From assembly GCF_021278965.1 (NCBI RefSeq), contig NZ_CP065589.1:5213001-5277000 (forward strand): DNA of 64,000 nt. Direction: 5' to 3'. Below, one piece after another: positions 18,228-30,520 of this stretch. The notes beneath the pieces are model-generated. The model ran no database searches. It had not been told where the DNA came from and saw only the letters and a list, made by a program, of their open reading frames with translations. The stretch is from Chryseobacterium capnotolerans (GTDB lineage: Bacteria; Bacteroidota; Bacteroidia; Flavobacteriales; Weeksellaceae). A program made the translations under genes and the position numbers. Position 1 is the stretch's first letter. Each line of letters opens with the position of its first letter.

Positions 18228-18905
18228 ATGAAGGAGCAGATTGTATATGAAGACAACCATCTTCTGGTAGTGAACAAAAAAGTTGGTCAGCTTGTACAAG
18301 GTGATAAGACGGGTGATGAATCACTATTAGAATCTATCAAAAACTTTATAAAAATAAGAGATGCTAAGCCGGGAAATGTTTTTCTCGGCTTGGTTCATCG
18401 TATAGACCGTCCCACTTCAGGGCTGGTTATTTATGCTAAAACCTCAAAAGCGCTTTCCCGTCTTACTCAGATGGTGAAGAATCGTGAAGTTAAAAAGACC
18501 TATTGGGCAGTAGTGGGGAAAGAATTAATTCCACAAAGCCAAAGACTTGTTCATTATTTAAAGAAAAACGAAAAGAATAACAAGGCGATTGTTTTTCCAA
18601 AAGCTACAGAAGGAGCTAAAGAGGCTATTCTTACCTATAATATTATCAAAACTTTAGATAATTATCTGCTTCTTGAAATAGATCTTGAAACCGGAAGGCA
18701 TCACCAGATCAGAGCCCAGCTATCTAAAACAGGTGTTCCGATTAAAGGAGATTTAAAATATGGTTCGCCACGTTCCAATCCGGATGGAGGAATTAATCTT
18801 CATGCCAGAAAATTAGAGTTTATTCATCCTGTTACCAAGGAAAAGATTGAAATTATAGCTCCTGTTCCGCAGAATGATGCGATCTGGAGAGCTTGCGAAG
18901 AATAA
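18228..18905 (+). CDS. RluA family pseudouridine synthase
   Basis: Isomerises uridine to pseudouridine in rRNA or tRNA. The catalytic motif HRIDRPTSGLVIYAKT (Asp in HRIDRP, about residue 63) is intact, and the later ETGRHHQIRAQL and GDLKYGSP are family signatures. There is no N-terminal S4 domain; at 225 aa this is a short, RluA/TruC-like form. Exact target base cannot be told. Confidence 0.92.
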   Translation: MKEQIVYEDNHLLVVNKKVGQLVQGDKTGDESLLESIKNFIKIRDAKPGNVFLGLVHRIDRPTSGLVIYAKTSKALSRLTQMVKNREVKKTYWAVVGKELIPQSQRLVHYLKKNEKNNKAIVFPKATEGAKEAILTYNIIKTLDNYLLLEIDLETGRHHQIRAQLSKTGVPIKGDLKYGSPRSNPDGGINLHARKLEFIHPVTKEKIEIIAPVPQNDAIWRACEE

Positions 18906-18924
18906 CCATATCATAAACTATAAC

Positions 18925-19767
18925 ATGAAATTCAAATCACTTTTATTAGCCACATTGCTGGTTATGGCATCTTGTTCAGACAATGATGAAATACCTATTG
19001 ATAATTCACAACAGACGGTTACTGAAAGTACTAGCAAAATCTCGTGGAATTATCCTGTTTTATCACCTGTGTTTAATGAATTGGAACAAAATTATATTTT
19101 CGAATATGATTCTCAGGGAAGAGTTAGTAAAAAAGTAGGGGGGAAGTTGGAACTTTCTGGAAGTACGGGGTTTTCTTATGCTTATTCAAAATCAGTGTAT
19201 ACAATGATAACGTATACAGGAAATACAGCAATTATGAAAAATTATAGCTCTGACCCTAGTTTCAATGTTCAATTGAAGGAAAGAAGGTTTGAATTTGATC
19301 ATCAAGGTAGAGTTATTAAATTAGTTATTCCAGAGGTTAATAATTCATACATGGATAAGTCTTTGACCTATACTTATGACGCTTCAGGAAAGTTAATTGA
19401 GATCTTAACTCAATATCCTAACGCTCCATACGATCCAACTGACGCACAAGATTATATTTTGACGTACGTAGAAAAGTTTATTTATAATAATTCAGGAAAT
19501 TTAGAAAAGGCAACTAAAACTGAAAAGCATAATAATGTTGATGCATACATTACGAACGAAATTACATTTGATAATTTTGATTCTGCACAAAATCCATTTA
19601 AGAATTTGGGAATTTTTGAAGATTATTTTTACCTTTCATTATCAAAAAATAATCCTCAGAGAAGAATTTCAAAAGAGTATAAACCTTATAGCTCCGAATT
19701 TTTTCTGAATCAATCAAATTGGACTAATCAATATAATACCAATGGCAGCTTAAAGCTTTTCTATTAA
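18925..19767 (+). CDS. Putative lipoprotein with YD-like repeats
   Basis: A secreted, lipid-anchored protein. The ATG at 18925 is chosen because it gives a proper signal peptide with lipobox VMASC (Cys at residue 14); the longer frame would overlap rluA and bury the signal. Four short repeats of the type Y/FDxxGRVxK (EYDSQGRVSKK, EFDHQGRVIK, TYDASGKLIE, IYNNSGNLEK) resemble RHS/YD repeats as found in many Bacteroidota lipoproteins of this size. Function unknown. Confidence 0.75.
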   Translation: MKFKSLLLATLLVMASCSDNDEIPIDNSQQTVTESTSKISWNYPVLSPVFNELEQNYIFEYDSQGRVSKKVGGKLELSGSTGFSYAYSKSVYTMITYTGNTAIMKNYSSDPSFNVQLKERRFEFDHQGRVIKLVIPEVNNSYMDKSLTYTYDASGKLIEILTQYPNAPYDPTDAQDYILTYVEKFIYNNSGNLEKATKTEKHNNVDAYITNEITFDNFDSAQNPFKNLGIFEDYFYLSLSKNNPQRRISKEYKPYSSEFFLNQSNWTNQYNTNGSLKLFY

Positions 19768-19790
19768 AGCATTTTGAATAAATATCAATA

Positions 19791-19822
19791 AGATCCATCT
19801 CCAAAGTTGAGATGGATTTCTT
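19791..19822 (+). terminator. Terminator after the YD-repeat lipoprotein gene
   Basis: AGATCCATCTC and GAGATGGATTT form an 11-base stem around a 7-nt loop, followed by a T-rich stretch. Confidence 0.7.
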
Positions 19823-19840
19823 GTTTCTGTAAAATTTGAT

Positions 19841-19871
19841 TTTGCCCATTCTCAAAAAATAACTAACTTCG
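19841..19871 (+). promoter_or_regulatory. Candidate promoter of the thi operon
   Basis: TTTG at 19841-19844, 19 bp spacer, TAACTTCG at 19864-19871, one base off TAnnTTTG. The implied start lies about 5 nt upstream of the riboswitch aptamer. Confidence 0.5.
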
Positions 19872-19881
19872 TCCCACACTT

Positions 19882-19955
19882 TAGGGGTGTCTGTTTTTAC
19901 AGACTGAGACTTTACCCTTTGAACCTGATCTGGATCATACCAGCGTAGGGAAAAG
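19882..19955 (+). ncRNA. TPP riboswitch upstream of the thi operon
   Basis: The THI-box aptamer is easily recognised: GGGGTGTCTG..., then ACTGAGA, ACCCTTTGAACCTGATCTGG and CAGCGTAGGGAA. It binds thiamin pyrophosphate and turns down the biosynthetic operon that begins with thiS 70 nt downstream. No T-rich terminator is seen; a start-codon-sequestering hairpin follows instead. Confidence 0.95.
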
Positions 19956-19994
19956 TAGATGACTTTTGCTGTACATTCTATTGTACAATAATGG

Positions 19995-20029
19995 CCATTC
20001 CTAAAGTATATGTAAATCATTAGGAATGG
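19995..20029 (+). promoter_or_regulatory. Hairpin burying the thiS start codon (riboswitch expression platform)
   Basis: A perfect 10-bp stem, CCATTCCTAA (19995-20004) with TTAGGAATGG (20020-20029), contains the thiS ATG (20026-20028) in its 3' strand. This fits translational control by the upstream TPP aptamer. Confidence 0.65.
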
Positions 20030-20231
20030 AACTTATAATCAACCACACCCGAAAAACATTTGATATACTTCCTGAGAGTCTGGAAGCATTATTGGCTATG
20101 GAATTACCCGGAAAAAGAAAGGTATTGCCGTAGCCCTCAACAATCGCATTATTCCGCTGTCTGCCTGGGCGGAAACATCCCTTAATAACAACGATTCTAT
20201 TTTAATCATTACTGCCACTCAGGGCGGATAA
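20026..20231 (+). CDS. thiS: Sulfur carrier protein ThiS (frameshifted in an A run)
   Basis: Small ubiquitin-like protein that carries sulfur as a C-terminal thiocarboxylate for thiazole formation. The frame is lost in the five-A run 20112-20116; a sixth A restores GKKKGIAVALNNRIIP and a 68-residue protein ending in the required Gly-Gly (ITATQGG). It is the first gene after the TPP riboswitch and its start codon lies in a hairpin. The protein is activated by the ThiF homologue at the end of the operon. Confidence 0.88.
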
Positions 20232-22651
<2,420 letters not shown>

Positions 22652-22743
22652 AGTCTGGAAACCGGTTGTATAAAAGGAGAATTATATAGAGAATAATTTT
22701 AAAAAAGCAATCCCTCTTTATTGGGAACACATTCATAGTCTAT

Positions 22744-23364
22744 ATGGAAAAATTACAATACATCTCACAGGGAAGTACAAAACAGGAACAGGAGCAGAAT
22801 ATCCGAAAAGCTTTAGATAACGGAATAAAATGGGTGCAGATTCGTTGGAAAAATGCGCCTGAAAATGAATTAATGAGTCTTTGTGAAGTGTCAAAGCAGC
22901 TTTGTTCAGAATATCAGTCAATTTGTATCATCAATGATAATGTTCAATTAGCGAAAATTATAGATGCTGATGGGGTTCACTTAGGATTAAGTGATGGTTC
23001 TACTGAAGAAGCAAGAATTATTTTAGGTGAGAGTAAAATCATTGGCGGAACAGCTAATACGATTTCAGATGTAATTCAAAGAATGAACGAATCATGTGAC
23101 TATATTGGCTTAGGGCCATTAAGATTTACCTCTACAAAAGAAAAGCTCAGCCCTATTCTTGGATTTGAAGGCTATCAGGAAATTATAGATCAGATTCTTG
23201 GAAAAGGAATGACGATTCCTAAAATATTTGCCATTGGTGGAGTGGATCTTGAAGACATTCAGGCATTACAGCAGATCGGAATTTATGGAGTAGCGGTTTC
23301 AGGCCAGATTACCAACCAGCCAGCCATCATTAATGAATTTAAAAAAGCAATGATATATGCATAA
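22744..23364 (+). CDS. thiE: Thiamin phosphate synthase
   Basis: Joins HMP-pyrophosphate and thiazole phosphate to give thiamin phosphate. It has the canonical motifs [50 protein letters not shown] and AIGGV. Length 206 aa is usual. It starts 92 nt after the TenI-like gene, a gap without a clear gene where related clusters often carry thiD, and overlaps thiG by 8 nt. Confidence 0.95.
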   Translation: MEKLQYISQGSTKQEQEQNIRKALDNGIKWVQIRWKNAPENELMSLCEVSKQLCSEYQSICIINDNVQLAKIIDADGVHLGLSDGSTEEARIILGESKIIGGTANTISDVIQRMNESCDYIGLGPLRFTSTKEKLSPILGFEGYQEIIDQILGKGMTIPKIFAIGGVDLEDIQALQQIGIYGVAVSGQITNQPAIINEFKKAMIYA

Positions 23365-24133
23365 CCAAAAATTAATAATAGCAGACAGAACCTTTGAATC
23401 GAGATTGTTTTTAGGAACAGGAAAATTCGGAAGTCTTGAAGATATGGCAGCCTCTGTTGTTGCTTCAGAATCCAATATGGTGACGATGGCTTTAAAGAGA
23501 ATTGATGCTCAATCAGCCGAAGACGACTTACTGGATTCATTAAAAGGAACGAATGTTCATCTTTTACCCAATACTTCGGGGGCTAGAACAGCAAAAGAGG
23601 CGGTATTGGCAGCACAATTAGCCAGAGAAGCCTTGGAAACCAACTGGGTAAAGCTTGAAATTCATCCGGATCCTAAATATTTATTACCCGATCCTATTGA
23701 AACGCTGTATGCCACGGAAGAACTGGCAAAATTAGGTTTTGTGGTGATGCCTTACATCCATGCCGATCCGGTTTTATGCAAACGTCTTGAAGATGCAGGG
23801 ACAGCAGTAGTAATGCCTTTAGGAGCGCCTATCGGAACTAATAAAGGGTTGAGAACATTAGATTTCTTAGAAATTATCATCAGTCAAAGTAACGTTCCAG
23901 TGGTTGTAGATGCAGGAATAGGAGCACCGTCAGATGCTGCAAAAGCAATGGAGATGGGAGCAGATGCCGTTTTGGTGAATACTGCGATTGCTGTTGCCAG
24001 AAACCCGGTGAATATGGCTGTTGCTTTTAAAGAAGGGGTGATTGCCGGAAGAAGAGCTTTTGAATCAGGTTTGGGAGCCATAGCCAACCATGCTGAAGCA
24101 TCAAGCCCGCTAACTTCGTTTTTGTTTGAATAA
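23357..24133 (+). CDS. thiG: Thiazole synthase
   Basis: Builds the thiazole phosphate ring from deoxyxylulose phosphate, dehydroglycine and ThiS-thiocarboxylate. A TIM-barrel of 258 aa; the Schiff-base lysine lies in [11 protein letters not shown], and phosphate-binding segments [30 protein letters not shown] (spanning about residues 178-208) are intact. Overlaps thiE by 8 nt, 11 nt before thiH. Confidence 0.97.
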   Translation: MHNQKLIIADRTFESRLFLGTGKFGSLEDMAASVVASESNMVTMALKRIDAQSAEDDLLDSLKGTNVHLLPNTSGARTAKEAVLAAQLAREALETNWVKLEIHPDPKYLLPDPIETLYATEELAKLGFVVMPYIHADPVLCKRLEDAGTAVVMPLGAPIGTNKGLRTLDFLEIIISQSNVPVVVDAGIGAPSDAAKAMEMGADAVLVNTAIAVARNPVNMAVAFKEGVIAGRRAFESGLGAIANHAEASSPLTSFLFE

Positions 24134-24144
24134 AAATCAGAATC

Positions 24145-25263
24145 ATGAATAGTTTTAAGGAGGTTTTCGAGCAATATCAATGGGATGAAGTAAAAACCAG
24201 ACTTGAAAAAGTAACCCTATCTGAAGTTCGAAACAGTCTCCAAAAGAGAAACAGAACATTGGATGACTTTCTGAATCTGCTTTCACCAGCGGCTTCACAG
24301 GAGCTGGAATTGATGGCTAATATGACAAGAGCACTCACCCAGAAACGTTTCGGGAAGACCATTCAACTGTATGCTCCACTGTATCTTAGTAATGAATGCC
24401 AGAATATCTGTACTTACTGCGGGTTCAGTCTTGATAATAACCTTAGGAGAAAAACACTTTCAGACTCTGAATTGATGATTGAAAGTACTGTTTTAAAATC
24501 AATGGGAGTCAATCATGTTCTACTGGTGAGTGGTGAGGCCAATAAAATAGTAGGAGTTCCTTATTTTCAGAATGCCGTTCGTTTACTGAGGTCTAATTTC
24601 TCTAATATTTCCATTGAAGTACAGCCCTTAGAAGAGGATGAGTATAAACTTCTCCATGAAGAAGGTGTACATTCGGTATTGGTATATCAGGAAACTTATC
24701 ATCAGGAGGTATATAAAGAATATCACCCGAAAGGTAAAAAATCCAATTTCCATTTCCGCTTGGATACACCTGACAGAATTGGCAGGGCTGGAATTCATAA
24801 AATGGGACTGGGAGTACTGCTTGGGCTGGAAGATTGGCGTATAGACAGCTTTTTCAATGCTCTTCACATCGATTATCTACAAAAACAGTACTGGAAAAGC
24901 AAATTTTCAGTGTCATTTCCACGACTGAGGCCGGCAGAAGGGATCATTGAACCTAATTTTATCATGGAAGATAAAGATTTGCTGCAACTGATCTGTGCTT
25001 ATAGAATCTGGAACGAAGATCTTGAAATATCAATTTCCACAAGAGAAAATGAAAATTTCAGAAATCATATTGTAGCGCTGGGAGCCACAACAATGAGTGC
25101 AGGTTCAAAAACCAATCCGGGTGGATATGCTGTAGATAAAGAGTCCCTGGAACAGTTTGAAACGAGTGATGAAAGAAGCATGGAGGATATTAAAACTATG
25201 ATTAAACAATCAGGATATGATCCGGTAATGAAGGATTGGGATTCTGTTTATAGTGGTGCTTAA
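24145..25263 (+). CDS. thiH: 2-iminoacetate synthase
   Basis: Radical SAM tyrosine lyase that yields dehydroglycine for the thiazole. The cluster motif C-x3-C-x2-C is present as CQNICTYCGFS (about residues 84-94). Length 372 aa is normal. Partner of ThiG, as in anaerobic-type thiazole synthesis (no ThiO is present in the window). Later segments RIGRAGIHKMGLGVLLGL and SFPRLRPAEG are typical. Confidence 0.97.
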   Translation: MNSFKEVFEQYQWDEVKTRLEKVTLSEVRNSLQKRNRTLDDFLNLLSPAASQELELMANMTRALTQKRFGKTIQLYAPLYLSNECQNICTYCGFSLDNNLRRKTLSDSELMIESTVLKSMGVNHVLLVSGEANKIVGVPYFQNAVRLLRSNFSNISIEVQPLEEDEYKLLHEEGVHSVLVYQETYHQEVYKEYHPKGKKSNFHFRLDTPDRIGRAGIHKMGLGVLLGLEDWRIDSFFNALHIDYLQKQYWKSKFSVSFPRLRPAEGIIEPNFIMEDKDLLQLICAYRIWNEDLEISISTRENENFRNHIVALGATTMSAGSKTNPGGYAVDKESLEQFETSDERSMEDIKTMIKQSGYDPVMKDWDSVYSGA

Positions 25264-25278
25264 ATAATATAGTTCAGA

Positions 25279-25986
25279 ATGAAAGAGGATATCTTTAAAA
25301 GATACAGCCGCCAGATCTTTATTGATGAAATAGGACTGGAAGGACAAAAAAAGATAATGGCTTCGAAAGTGCTTGTTATAGGTGCTGGAGGGTTAGGAAG
25401 TCCTGTGATTCAGTATTTGGCAGCTGCAGGAGTTGGCACTATAGGTATTGCCGATTTTGATCATGTAGAGCTTCATAATCTGAACCGCCAGATTATTCAT
25501 AACGAAAATGAAGTGGGAACATTGAAAACCAAAAGTGCTGAAAAGTTTGTGAATAGCCTTAATCATCAGGTAAACGTAATGGGAATTGAGCAAAAAATTG
25601 ATGCCTCCAATATTTCGGAAATCCTTTCCCAATATGATATTATTGTAGATGGTTCAGATAATTTCTCGACAAGATATCTGGTGAATGATACCTGTGTAGC
25701 ATTAGGCAAGACCTTGGTTTATGGAAGTATTTTAGGATTTTCAGGGCAGGTGGCTATATTCAATCATCATGGAAGTAAAAATCTACGGGGTATATTCCCT
25801 GAAGCTCCTTTTGATGAAGAGATGCCAGATTGTGATAGTTTAGGTGTTCTAGGCGCTTTGCCAGGGATTGTAGGAAGTATGATGGCGCTTCAAACCTTAA
25901 AAATCATAGCAGAGCTGCCTGTAAATCTTAATCAGTTAACATTAATTGATACACTGAGCTGGAGATTTCAAACGTTAGATTTCTAA
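25279..25986 (+). CDS. thiF: ThiF/MoeB family adenylyltransferase
   Basis: Adenylates the C-terminus of ThiS before sulfur transfer. The E1-like fold is shown by GAGGLGSPVIQYLAAAGVG (nucleotide binding), DFDHVELHNLNRQ and DGSDNFSTRYLVND. At 235 aa it lacks a rhodanese domain. The only odd point is the acidic CDSLGVLGALPG in place of the zinc CxxC pattern, which is common in ThiF. Given its operon position a ThiS role is more likely than MoaD. Confidence 0.92.
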   Translation: MKEDIFKRYSRQIFIDEIGLEGQKKIMASKVLVIGAGGLGSPVIQYLAAAGVGTIGIADFDHVELHNLNRQIIHNENEVGTLKTKSAEKFVNSLNHQVNVMGIEQKIDASNISEILSQYDIIVDGSDNFSTRYLVNDTCVALGKTLVYGSILGFSGQVAIFNHHGSKNLRGIFPEAPFDEEMPDCDSLGVLGALPGIVGSMMALQTLKIIAELPVNLNQLTLIDTLSWRFQTLDF

Positions 25987-26001
25987 AGGGGTTAGATCTT
26001 T

Positions 26002-26096
26002 TCTCGCAGATCACACAGATTTCACAGATCTTAATGGGGATATGCTATCATTCTATGACGAAAAAAATCTGCATTATCAGCTAAATCTGCGTGAGA
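26002..26096. repeat. Intergenic palindromic repeat, CGCAGAT family (copy 1)
   Basis: A long imperfect hairpin with ends TCTCGCAGAT and ATCTGCGTGAGA and an internal CACAGATTTCACAGAT tandem. It shares the CGCAGAT/ATCTGCG and CACAGAT words with two elements at 48.6 kb. Confidence 0.6.
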
Positions 26097-26128
26097 TATA
26101 ATTTTCATTATTATAAATCAATAGAAAT

Positions 26129-26166
26129 AAAAATGAGGCAGTGATAGAATTACTGCCTCATTTTTG
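26129..26166. terminator. Bidirectional terminator between thiF and the TonB receptor
   Basis: AAATGAGGCAGT and ACTGCCTCATTT form a stem around a short loop, with A and T tracts outside, between convergent genes. Confidence 0.85.
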
Positions 26167-26184
26167 GTTATTAATCATTTAAAT

Positions 26185-28413
26185 CTATTGCTGTCCTTGC
26201 TGCATAACTCCGCCGTTATCTTCTTTCTTGGTTTGGTTTAGGATATTTGGATCCTCTTTCGCCAATTTATTCTTGGTAGGAATTTTATAATTGATAGAGA
26301 TTCCAAAGTTTCTTGTGTCATATTTACTGCTGATCATTACCGGTGTTCCAGATGGTGGATTAGAACGTACCTGCATCATCTGTCCGTTGAAAATATCATT
26401 GGCAAAAACTGAAAGCGTAAGACGGTTGTTCATAAATTTCTTTGTGAGCGTCAGATCAAGCGAATTGTTGAATGGCTTCTCTGCAGTAAAGTAGAAATAT
26501 CCTGCTTTTGGGGTCAGATAACTATAATTAGCCGTTAGTTTGATATCTTTAGGTAAAATAATCTGAGTCATAATATTGAAGATCCAGAATCCTTTATTGT
26601 TCAGGTTGTCAATGTCATGTTTCTGATATCCTGCATAAATGTACATAAAATTCATTTTGTCAGGATTGAAGTTCGACTTCATAATCTCACCTATAGACTT
26701 GGTAAAAATCTGAAACGGAACAGGAAGTCCAATATTGAAATTATGGATTCTCATATTAGAGATATTAATCTGCTCATTGAAGAGTTTTCTTCCGTCTTTT
26801 CTGATAATCTGAGCTACCTGGTTGCTTGCTGAACTTACACTATACCCGATAAATGCATAATCAAATGCCGATACTTTTATTTCATAGTTATCAAAGATCG
26901 TAGGCTGTAGATTCGGGTTACCGTTTACTTCTGTACTGGGTCCGGAGAACGTTACATTATTCGGGTTCAGGGCAGAAATACTAGGTAAGCTGATTTTTCG
27001 GTTATAGTTTGCGGCAATATAAACCTGATTCATCATGCTGTATTGTACACTGGCATTCGGGAAGAATTTAAACTTATTGAAAGGAAGTAAATTATCCTCT
27101 ATCAGTTTTTTATCTTTAATATACCTTGTTACTCCTGAAATATCATAGTTTTCAGCACGGGTTCCCAATGTGAAATCAAATTTTTTCAGTTTTGCCTGAA
27201 ATTCAAGATAAGTAGAAGCGGTTTGTCTCTGGTATTCAAGATTGGTTAAACCAAAACTTTCTGTATCATAATTCTGTTTCTCATACAATCCCCCAAAGCT
27301 TACTTTTCCACCATCCAGAAGCTTGATGGGCTGTGCATAGTCTACTTTGAAATTGGCGATATTCATTACCGATTTATTATTCAGAATATCTTTTAAACCA
27401 TTAGTAGGGCTATCAAGAGGTACAGTAGGTTCAGTTACAAATATTCCATCCTGAAAGTAATTATCCTGAGAAAACTTGTTGTCTGATCTGGTGTAGCCAA
27501 ATTGGAAATCAAGTTTTTGAGATTTGTCCCCAAAACGTTTCTGATAGGTTACCACTGCCTCCTGTCTCAAAGTATTGGTATGGGCAACATCTGAAGAGGT
27601 ATAAAACGCTTCTTTTAAATCCGCCGGATTTCTCTTGAAAGGTAAATCTCCATGTCCATCACTTAAAGTGTAATTGTCATTATTATTGTGATATATATCG
27701 TAGTTTAATAATAATCTGTCCTGACCTAAATCAAAACTTAATCCTGATTTTGCAAAATATCCACGTGCATACCTGTCTGTATGACTTGTTAAAAGCTCAT
27801 CTTGCTGACCATTCAGCATGCTTTCACGGTAATTTTGCCCTACGTTCAATTGCCAACCGAAATATTTATTTCTAGCATTTAAATTCACGGAATTAGTCGT
27901 TCTGCTTCTATATTGATCATAATTCGTGAAGGAATAATTTCCCGAATAGGTGGCCGTTAAATATTTATTAGCGTTTTTGTTGGTGATGATATTCATGATT
28001 GCACCTCCCGAAGTCGCAGGAAATTCAGCTCCCGGTTGGGTAATGATTTCAATTCTTTCTACAGAATTGGCAGGCATCCCCTCCAGGAAAGCTGTCAGAT
28101 CATTAGAAGTAATGTTTAAAGGTCTTCCGTTAAGAAATACTTCCAGCATTTTTCCCTGGTACATCATTCCGGCAATGTCTGTAGCGACAAGTCCCGGAAG
28201 CTTTTTAACTCCTTCCAGAACATTTCCGTTATTAAGCTGAGGTTGTTCAGAAAAATCAAAAACAGTACGGTCTGCTTTTTGTTCAACGGCTTTTTTAGTT
28301 TTGGTGATAACAATGCCGTCAATTTGTTTTTCTTTGGTGCTGTTATTATTTTTTTCCTGAGAAAAAGCAAATACAGAGCTTACCAGCGATATAGCGAATA
28401 GAGTTTTTTTCAT
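26185..28413 (-). CDS. TonB-dependent receptor / outer membrane beta-barrel protein
   Basis: Outer membrane protein, 742 aa, with signal peptide (cleavage near VFAFSQ). No N-terminal carboxypeptidase-like domain precedes the plug; the plug starts about residue 35 (VVITKTKK..., then VLEGVKKLPGL and NGRPLNITSNDLTAFLEGMP, spaced over residues 60-120). IEIITQPGAEFPATSGGAIMNI marks the end of the plug. The rest is a beta-barrel with a conserved end. Family: the outer membrane beta-barrel group often placed with TonB receptors. Substrate unknown. C-terminus is Gln-rich (MQQGQQ). Confidence 0.85.
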   Translation of the reverse strand: MKKTLFAISLVSSVFAFSQEKNNNSTKEKQIDGIVITKTKKAVEQKADRTVFDFSEQPQLNNGNVLEGVKKLPGLVATDIAGMMYQGKMLEVFLNGRPLNITSNDLTAFLEGMPANSVERIEIITQPGAEFPATSGGAIMNIITNKNANKYLTATYSGNYSFTNYDQYRSRTTNSVNLNARNKYFGWQLNVGQNYRESMLNGQQDELLTSHTDRYARGYFAKSGLSFDLGQDRLLLNYDIYHNNNDNYTLSDGHGDLPFKRNPADLKEAFYTSSDVAHTNTLRQEAVVTYQKRFGDKSQKLDFQFGYTRSDNKFSQDNYFQDGIFVTEPTVPLDSPTNGLKDILNNKSVMNIANFKVDYAQPIKLLDGGKVSFGGLYEKQNYDTESFGLTNLEYQRQTASTYLEFQAKLKKFDFTLGTRAENYDISGVTRYIKDKKLIEDNLLPFNKFKFFPNASVQYSMMNQVYIAANYNRKISLPSISALNPNNVTFSGPSTEVNGNPNLQPTIFDNYEIKVSAFDYAFIGYSVSSASNQVAQIIRKDGRKLFNEQINISNMRIHNFNIGLPVPFQIFTKSIGEIMKSNFNPDKMNFMYIYAGYQKHDIDNLNNKGFWIFNIMTQIILPKDIKLTANYSYLTPKAGYFYFTAEKPFNNSLDLTLTKKFMNNRLTLSVFANDIFNGQMMQVRSNPPSGTPVMISSKYDTRNFGISINYKIPTKNKLAKEDPNILNQTKKEDNGGVMQQGQQ

Positions 28414-28481
28414 AATGTTTTTACTACTATCCGGTTAGACGCTAAAAAAGAAATTTTGTTACAGGTACCCAGAAGATTTTA

Positions 28482-29321
28482 TTATTTCAAAGATGAGAAC
28501 TCTACGAAATCATATTCCGCTGAATAGGTGAAAAATTGTCGTAATACTGCGGCATGGCCATTTCCGGCAATGACAAGGATTCTGTCTTCCGCAGCGTGAG
28601 AAATATTCTGGATATTGCGGAACATTCTTAGATTTCGGTCATACCAATACAGCGCAAGCATATCTGCACCATCATGGGCTCTTAGCTTAAAATCTCCGCT
28701 CAGATAAGCTCCATATCCGTAAAGATGACTTTCCTTACTGTTCATATACTGAAATGTTTTCAGTAGTGAAGAGAAGTTCTTACGATCAGAATTTTTAAAG
28801 AAGGTAACAAATTGCTGTGCAACCGGGTCTTCATTTTTAAAATCGTAATCCTGCGAGATTTTTTTGAAAAATGAAGAATCTGTTTTACCAAATCTTTCCT
28901 GAAGTTCCTCCCAAATAGATCCCGCATCAATACTGGAAATTTCATTGATCTTCATTTCACTGGCAATACGGATAGCCAGTTGATAACGCTCATCCCTTTG
29001 ATCCCTGTATTTTCCTTTATTGTACTCTTTCAGCTTCTCATTGGCATTCCATTCCGGCCATGCCTCAATAGCAATTTTTGTGGGTTTGAATTTTTTGATG
29101 TATTCTACGAGCTCCGTCACTTCCTGAGCTGTTTTAGGAGATAGAACATCAATTTGGTCTTCTTTTTTTATTTTGATAGCATCCAGATTGGGATAATCGA
29201 AATGAAAAGACCCTACCACCAATACCTTAGTTTTGGGATTTTTGAAATACTCTGAAGGTTGTTTTTGTGCTAAAATAAAAATTGGAAGGCAAAGCAAGAA
29301 AATATAAATAATGGTTTTCAT
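28482..29321 (-). CDS. DUF5694-like secreted protein
   Basis: A 279-residue protein with a signal peptide (cleaved near ILAQ). It has the features of the DUF5694 family: VVGSFHFDYPN near the start of the mature protein, IAIEAWPEW, and near the C-terminus VIAGNGHAAVLRQFF. The conserved His/Glu pattern recalls TraB-like proteins, so an enzyme is possible, but no activity is established. It lies 68 nt upstream of the TonB receptor on the same strand. Confidence 0.7.
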   Translation of the reverse strand: MKTIIYIFLLCLPIFILAQKQPSEYFKNPKTKVLVVGSFHFDYPNLDAIKIKKEDQIDVLSPKTAQEVTELVEYIKKFKPTKIAIEAWPEWNANEKLKEYNKGKYRDQRDERYQLAIRIASEMKINEISSIDAGSIWEELQERFGKTDSSFFKKISQDYDFKNEDPVAQQFVTFFKNSDRKNFSSLLKTFQYMNSKESHLYGYGAYLSGDFKLRAHDGADMLALYWYDRNLRMFRNIQNISHAAEDRILVIAGNGHAAVLRQFFTYSAEYDFVEFSSLK

Positions 29322-29502
29322 GGTTTTTGTTTTTTAATGAATAATTATAATGATCGAGTTCTTTTCTTAAGCAAAGGTATTGTTGGTAGCTTTCTCTCAA
29401 AATAGTCTTTAGACAAAGCGGATCATTTATCCTTTGAATTTATTTTCATCGATAAAATTGCCGGGTTTATCGAAAATAAGGTACTGGATACGTCAGAAAA
29501 AT

Positions 29503-29510
29503 TATTTTTG
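29503..29510 (+). promoter_or_regulatory. -7 box TATTTTTG
   Basis: Exact TAnnTTTG match ending 4 nt before the ATG of the histidine kinase. No clear -33 element. Confidence 0.4.
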
Positions 29511-29514
29511 TGTT

Positions 29515-30520
29515 ATGAAACAAAGACAACTGATTTTTCTCCATATTTTTTATTGGGCTATGTTTTTGGTAGGGACAATTATTGTTCCTTATTTTGTGTA
29601 TGATATACAACATATTGAGTTTAAATTCACTTATCTGCTGACCAGCTTAATTTGCTTTTACTTTAACTTTTTCATTATTGTTCCCCAATTTTTTGATATT
29701 AAAAAACTTTATAAAACCATTATAGGTTTTTCCATAAGTGTTACCTGTTTTGTGGTGATACGATATTTTACAGATGAGGTTTTGCTGCCTTATTTTGGAG
29801 GAATAAGCAACTATCCTGAAGGAACTAATTTTGGATATTATTTTTTTGATAATATTTATAATAGTGTAACGTCTATATTTATCAGTACCGTTTTCTGTTT
29901 ATTTAAAATATATTCCTCGCTTGATGCAGAAAGACTTCAGCTTATGGAAGAAAAGAAAAATGCAGAACTGAAAGCTTTAAAAACCCAGATCAATCCCCAT
30001 TTTATCTTCAATACATTAAATAATATTTATTCATTGGTGTATCAGAAGTCGGAGAAAGCATTACCTGCCATTGAAGAACTTGGACAATTATTGAGATACA
30101 GTACAAAAGATCTTGAAAAAGATTGTATTTCTCTGGATAAAGAGATTGGCTACATCGATAGTTTAATTGAGCTGGAAAAGTTGAGACTCAGAAATCCGGA
30201 ACTTATTCTTGTGGAAAAAAATATTCAGTATCCTCATCTGAATATTTCCCCCATGCTTTTGGTGCCATTTGTTGAAAATACCTTTAAACATGGAGATCTT
30301 CGGGGCAAAGGATTTGAACTGAAAATTTCCGATCAGAATAAAGTATTACATTTTTACCTTTTAAATTTTAAAAAGATAAAATGAAAGACTCAGGTTCGGG
30401 AATTGGTATTCAGAATGTGAAAAAAGGCTGGAAATACTTTATCCTAAGCACGAGCTGAAGATCATAGAGTCAGAAATTGAGTTTGTTGTAGATTTAAAAA
30501 TTGATTTACGGGATGAATAA
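29515..30520 (+). CDS. LytS-like sensor histidine kinase (two frameshifts near the C-terminus)
   Basis: Membrane histidine kinase of the LytTR-associated His_kinase type. The ATG at 29515 is chosen by the hydrophobic start (QLIFLHIFYWAMF); four membrane segments cover residues about 10-135. The phosphoacceptor lies in INPHFIFNTLNNIY (His at about residue 161), and LVPFVENTFKHG is the N box. The frame is lost at an A run 30378-30381 and again at 30420-30425; adding one A to each restores KDSGSGIGIQNVKKRLEIL (G box) and an end overlapping the regulator start by 8 nt. Total about 335 aa. Confidence 0.85.

Noticed and set aside
26185..28413. Siderophore receptor identity
   Set aside because: Nothing in the sequence or neighbours shows the substrate, so only the family is named.
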